DNA of 64,000 nt from JBBDXS01 sp964418365. Its GTDB lineage: Bacteria > Chloroflexota > Dehalococcoidia > DSTF01 > RBG-16-68-14. Below, piece by piece: positions 60,869-64,000 of the stretch (within the stretch, counting starts at the first letter, position 1; each line of letters starts with the position of its first letter). A program made the translations under genes and the position numbers. The stretch spans positions 1 to 64,000 of the forward strand of contig CAYQLM010000002.1 of the NCBI GenBank assembly GCA_964418365.1. The letters are read 5' to 3'. Below the pieces are notes generated by a model. That model searched no databases. It was given only the letters and a program-made list of their open reading frames with translations, and was not told the DNA's origin.

Positions 60869-60903
60869 CCCCTCTCCATTTGGGAGAGGGGACGGGGTGA
60901 GGG
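60869..60903. repeat. CCCTCTCC hairpin repeat
   Basis: CCCCTCTCC / GGAGAGGGG followed by ACGGGGTGAGGGC. Same family as 9765-9818 and 61594-61637. Confidence 0.65.
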
Positions 60904-60904
60904 C

Positions 60905-60954
60905 ATTCCGGCCCCGACCCCACCTACGGCGGCAAGCTGCCTGTGTACCGCTGA
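60905..60954 (+). pseudogene. Duplicated 3' end of the caspase-like gene
   Basis: Reads SGPDPTYGGKLPVYR and stop, against SGPDPTYGGKLTLYR at the end of the gene at 59960. The CCCTCTCC repeat directly precedes it, so it is the scar of a lost second copy. Confidence 0.7.
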
Positions 60955-60969
60955 AGGGCTGTCGTGCGC

Positions 60970-61467
60970 TCATGGAGGGAACAGGCTCGCAAGCAAGGCG
61001 GCCGCGAGCTCGTTCGAAGGCCGGTCCGTGGTATCCACGCTGAAGTCGAAGTCTACGCCTTCGTAGATCCATCGCATCTGCTGCTCAGCCCAACCCCGCA
61101 GCCTATCGCTCCGCGCGGCCTCGCGTTCGCGCAGACGCTCCAGCGAGCAGCGCACAGCGATCACCTTCGTGCCCGGAACGCCCCGCAAGATCGACAGACA
61201 GCGATCGCGCAGGTCGTGTTCGTCGGGCAGCGAGCCGTCGACGATGATGTCGATCCCGCCGCGACCGAACGCGGCGATCGCCGCGTGCATCGCGACGACG
61301 ACTCGCGACCGGAACTCGGGGTCTTGCAAGGCGGGATGGTCTGGCCGTAGCGTCGGCGCAAAGCGATCGGCCTCGAGGTGCAGAAGCGGCCGCGGAGAGA
61401 TCGCCTGCAGCGCCGCCGCGAAACTCGTCTTCCCGGACGAGGACGTGCCGCTTAGCACGATGAGCAT
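60970..61467 (-). CDS. P-loop phosphotransferase (chloramphenicol-phosphotransferase-like)
   Basis: 165 residues. MLIVLSGTSSSGKTSFAAAL has Walker A GTSSSGKTS. LLHLEADRFAPTL and DIIVDGSLPDEHDLRD follow, then VIAVRCSLERLREREAARSD, RLRGWAEQQMRWIYEGVDFD and TTDRPSNELA, the order of CPT-type kinases. The substrate may be an antibiotic or small metabolite; resistance is not shown. The gene runs opposite to its neighbours. Confidence 0.8.
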   Translation of the reverse strand: MLIVLSGTSSSGKTSFAAALQAISPRPLLHLEADRFAPTLRPDHPALQDPEFRSRVVVAMHAAIAAFGRGGIDIIVDGSLPDEHDLRDRCLSILRGVPGTKVIAVRCSLERLREREAARSDRLRGWAEQQMRWIYEGVDFDFSVDTTDRPSNELAAALLASLFPP

Positions 61468-61560
61468 CGCGCTAGCACGATACTGGCTTCGCCCCGCGCC
61501 CGCTATCGACTTCGCGGTGGCTCATCCCAGCGACGGCGGCGCGCTCAGCCCTCACCGCGA

Positions 61561-61637
61561 CCCTTCGCCAAGCTCAGGGCAGGCTCTGCGATCACCCCTC
61601 TCCCGCTCGCGGGAGAGGGGCTGGGGGTGAGGGCTGA
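61561..61637. repeat. Two dispersed repeats
   Basis: CCCTTCGCCAAGCTCAGGG (61561-61579) and CCCTCTCCCGC / GCGGGAGAGGGG ... GTGAGGG (61594-61630). They sit just before the promoter at 61638. Confidence 0.65.
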
Positions 61638-61665
61638 TTGACATCGCGCCTACGTGGCGTACACT
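61638..61665 (+). promoter_or_regulatory. Promoter of the RCC1-repeat gene
   Basis: TTGACA (61638-61643), a 16-base spacer and TACACT (61660-61665), then a TTGGTGGCGTCC block starting 11 bases later. Confidence 0.65.
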
Positions 61666-61714
61666 GACGGCATCGATTGGTGGCGTCCCCGCAGCCGCCA
61701 CGGCGAGGCTCTCG

Positions 61715-63162
61715 TTGGCAAAGCAGCTTTCTGTGCTCATTCTCATCGCGCTGCTCGCGGCTGGCGTTGCAGAGGTGGAGCCGGCTCGTGCGAACAGCAT
61801 GGCAGCCGTGTCCGCCGGCGGCGGCCATACGTGCGCCTTGACTACGGCTGGCGGCGTAATGTGCTGGGGCTTCAACGCCTACGGTCAATTAGGGAACGGC
61901 ACAAGCGCCGGACCACAAATTTGTGTCAGCGGGCCCTATTCCTATCCCTGCAGCACAGTTCCGGTGAATGTCACGGGCTTGAGTGGCGGAGTGACTTCGG
62001 TGTCTGCAGGCTCTCAATCGTGCGCCGTTACTTCCGCGGGCGGGGTGAAGTGCTGGGGTGGGAATTCGAATACTCCAATGGACGTTACCGGGATCGGCGG
62101 TGCAGTCGCTATATCGGCTGGTGGGAACCACATCTGTGTTTTGACTAATGCCGGTGGAGTGAAGTGCTGGGGTTACAACGCGGACGGGGAAGCTGGAAAC
62201 GGCACGATTACGAATACGGGTTGCTTATGTGTCCTAGCCCCTGGATGTATTGGGGTTGACCAGTGGCGTTGTGGCCATCTCAGCAGGAGGCGCCCACACA
62301 TGCGCCGTCACCACGAGCGGAAGCGTCAAATGCTGGGGTTCGAATATCTTTGGACAGTTGGGAACCGGCACGTCGACGATAGGTGGGTGCAGCTGCATTC
62401 CTACGCCCGTCGATGTTGTTGGTCTGGCGAGCGGTATAGCGGATGTTTCCGCGGGACCGGCCCACTCGTGTGTGCTTACGAATACACAAGGCGTAAAGTG
62501 CTGGGGTTGGAACGCGTATGGCAATTTGGGTGACGGAAGTTTCAACGGTCGCTTGGCGCCGGTAGATGTGGTTGGGCGTAGCCGCAGTCTCAGCGGGCGG
62601 AGAGGTATCGGGAGTCCTACCGTCGCACACCTGCGCCGTAACGACTGGTGGTCAGGTGAAGTGTTGGGGCGATGGTGCGGAAGGGCAGCTTGGAAACGGC
62701 GCGGCCTCGTCGAGCAACGTGCCGGTGGACGTGCAAGGCTTGACCAGCGGCGTCAGATCAGTGTCAGCTGGAGGACACCACAGTTGCGCCGTGACTACGG
62801 ACGACATGACGAAGTGCTGGGGTGCTAATCTCTATGGTCAGTTGGGAGATGCGACGAGCAGCGGCCCCGAGATCTGCGGCTCAGGCTTTCCCCCTTGCAG
62901 CACAATTCCTGTGGATGTACTCGTGGTTGCTAAGATCACGCCGACACCAACCGCCACCCCGATCGCGCCGACGGCGACGCCCACTGGTACGCCTCAACCG
63001 CCCGTCGGCGGCATCTCTATCGATGGCGCCGCCCTCTCGCCCGACCGCACCGGCTCCCATCGATCTGCCGCCTTCCCGTTCGCCGCGCTCGCGCTCCTGG
63101 GTGTAAGCAGCGCTGTCGGCGCGATCTGGTTCGCGAGAAGACGACTACTTCGCTCTCGTTGA
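61715..63162 (+). pseudogene. RCC1-repeat surface protein with VGGIS tail, two frameshifts
   Basis: TTG 61715 starts a signal peptide (LSVLILIALLAAGVAEVEPA). Repeats of the RCC1 type follow: HTCALTTAGGVMCWGFNAYG, QSCAVTSAGGVKCWGGN, HICVLTNAGGVKCWGYN. Near 62235 the frame shifts (HTCAVTTSGSVKCWGSN continues from about 62250) and near 62577 again (HTCAVTTGGQVKCWGDG). After a Thr/Pro linker the end is PPVGGISIDG, a helix and ARRRLLRSR. With both shifts repaired it would be a beta-propeller of about seven repeats. The frames stay clean between shifts, so sequencing error is possible. Confidence 0.75.
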
Positions 63163-63231
63163 CAGCCATCCCGCCCCATCCGTTAAGCTGATGGCTGACG
63201 GCTGAGAGCTGATAGCCACCAAAGGAGCCCC

Positions 63232-64000
<769 letters not shown>

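Overview
The window is GC-rich bacterial chromosome, most likely from a member of the Chloroflexota (Dehalococcoidia-like). This is inferred from gene content rather than a marker tree: a b6-type cytochrome bc operon, a bS21-YqeY pair, DUF4389 membrane proteins, an HDIG 7TM protein, many Thr/Pro-linker surface proteins with a C-terminal membrane tail, and abundant short palindromic repeats. One run of 100 Ns at 40455-40554, inside a minisatellite, marks a draft (probably metagenomic) assembly. Both window edges cut genes: a methyltransferase on the left and glyA on the right.

Layout. 1-5000 holds folate genes (folP, folK), a Trm112-like protein, small membrane proteins, a family 2 glycosyltransferase and a secreted two-repeat protein. 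5000-12700 holds purine genes purF, purM and purH, with a retropepsin-like gene between purM and purH, then a GalT-like protein, a second glycosyltransferase and a methyltransferase. 12800-17830 is a respiratory operon: a 41-residue membrane peptide, a b6-like cytochrome b with the heme-ci cysteine, subunit IV, a Rieske protein, and a 759-residue cytochrome c / repeat / cupredoxin fusion. Two desulforedoxin-like miniproteins, an amidohydrolase, rpsU (apparent CTG start, repetitive tail) and yqeY follow. 20600-28400 has a cupredoxin lipoprotein, an HDIG phosphohydrolase behind a phage-type leader, purQ, a DUF4389/RDD membrane cluster and a PrsW-like protein. 28480-36900 has purL, rplI, a damaged hicA with hicB, dnaB with an overlapping two-module AAA+ loader, a moaD-moaE fusion and comF.

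36970-43800 carries two Thr/Pro minisatellite surface proteins ending in LPRSG tails, then hpf, a PfkB kinase and an unknown protein with a nucleotidyltransferase-like look. 43870-55720 is the most rearranged part. A cyclase/AAA/TPR signalling gene has been tandemly duplicated. The second copy is intact; the first carries a frameshift and has been split by about 5.2 kb of DNA with phage traits (a Com-like zinc finger and its pseudogene, a terminase-start remnant, a ParB-like leader, three direct repeats). That DNA also holds a 900-residue secreted cohesin/dockerin/propeller-like protein. 55900-63200 is a second surface-protein locus: a GT-C glycosyltransferase, three proteins with a shared VGGxS tail (one frameshifted), an orphan tail fragment, a putative caspase-fold protein and a P-loop kinase. 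glyA closes the window.

How the parts connect. folP/folK and glyA feed the one-carbon folate pool used by purH, and purF, purM, purH, purQ and purL cover much of IMP synthesis; no purS is visible. The bc operon encodes a quinol-oxidising complex with its own membrane-tethered heme/copper acceptor. The surface proteins share C-terminal tails, and several share a promoter/leader pattern, which suggests common sorting and co-regulation.
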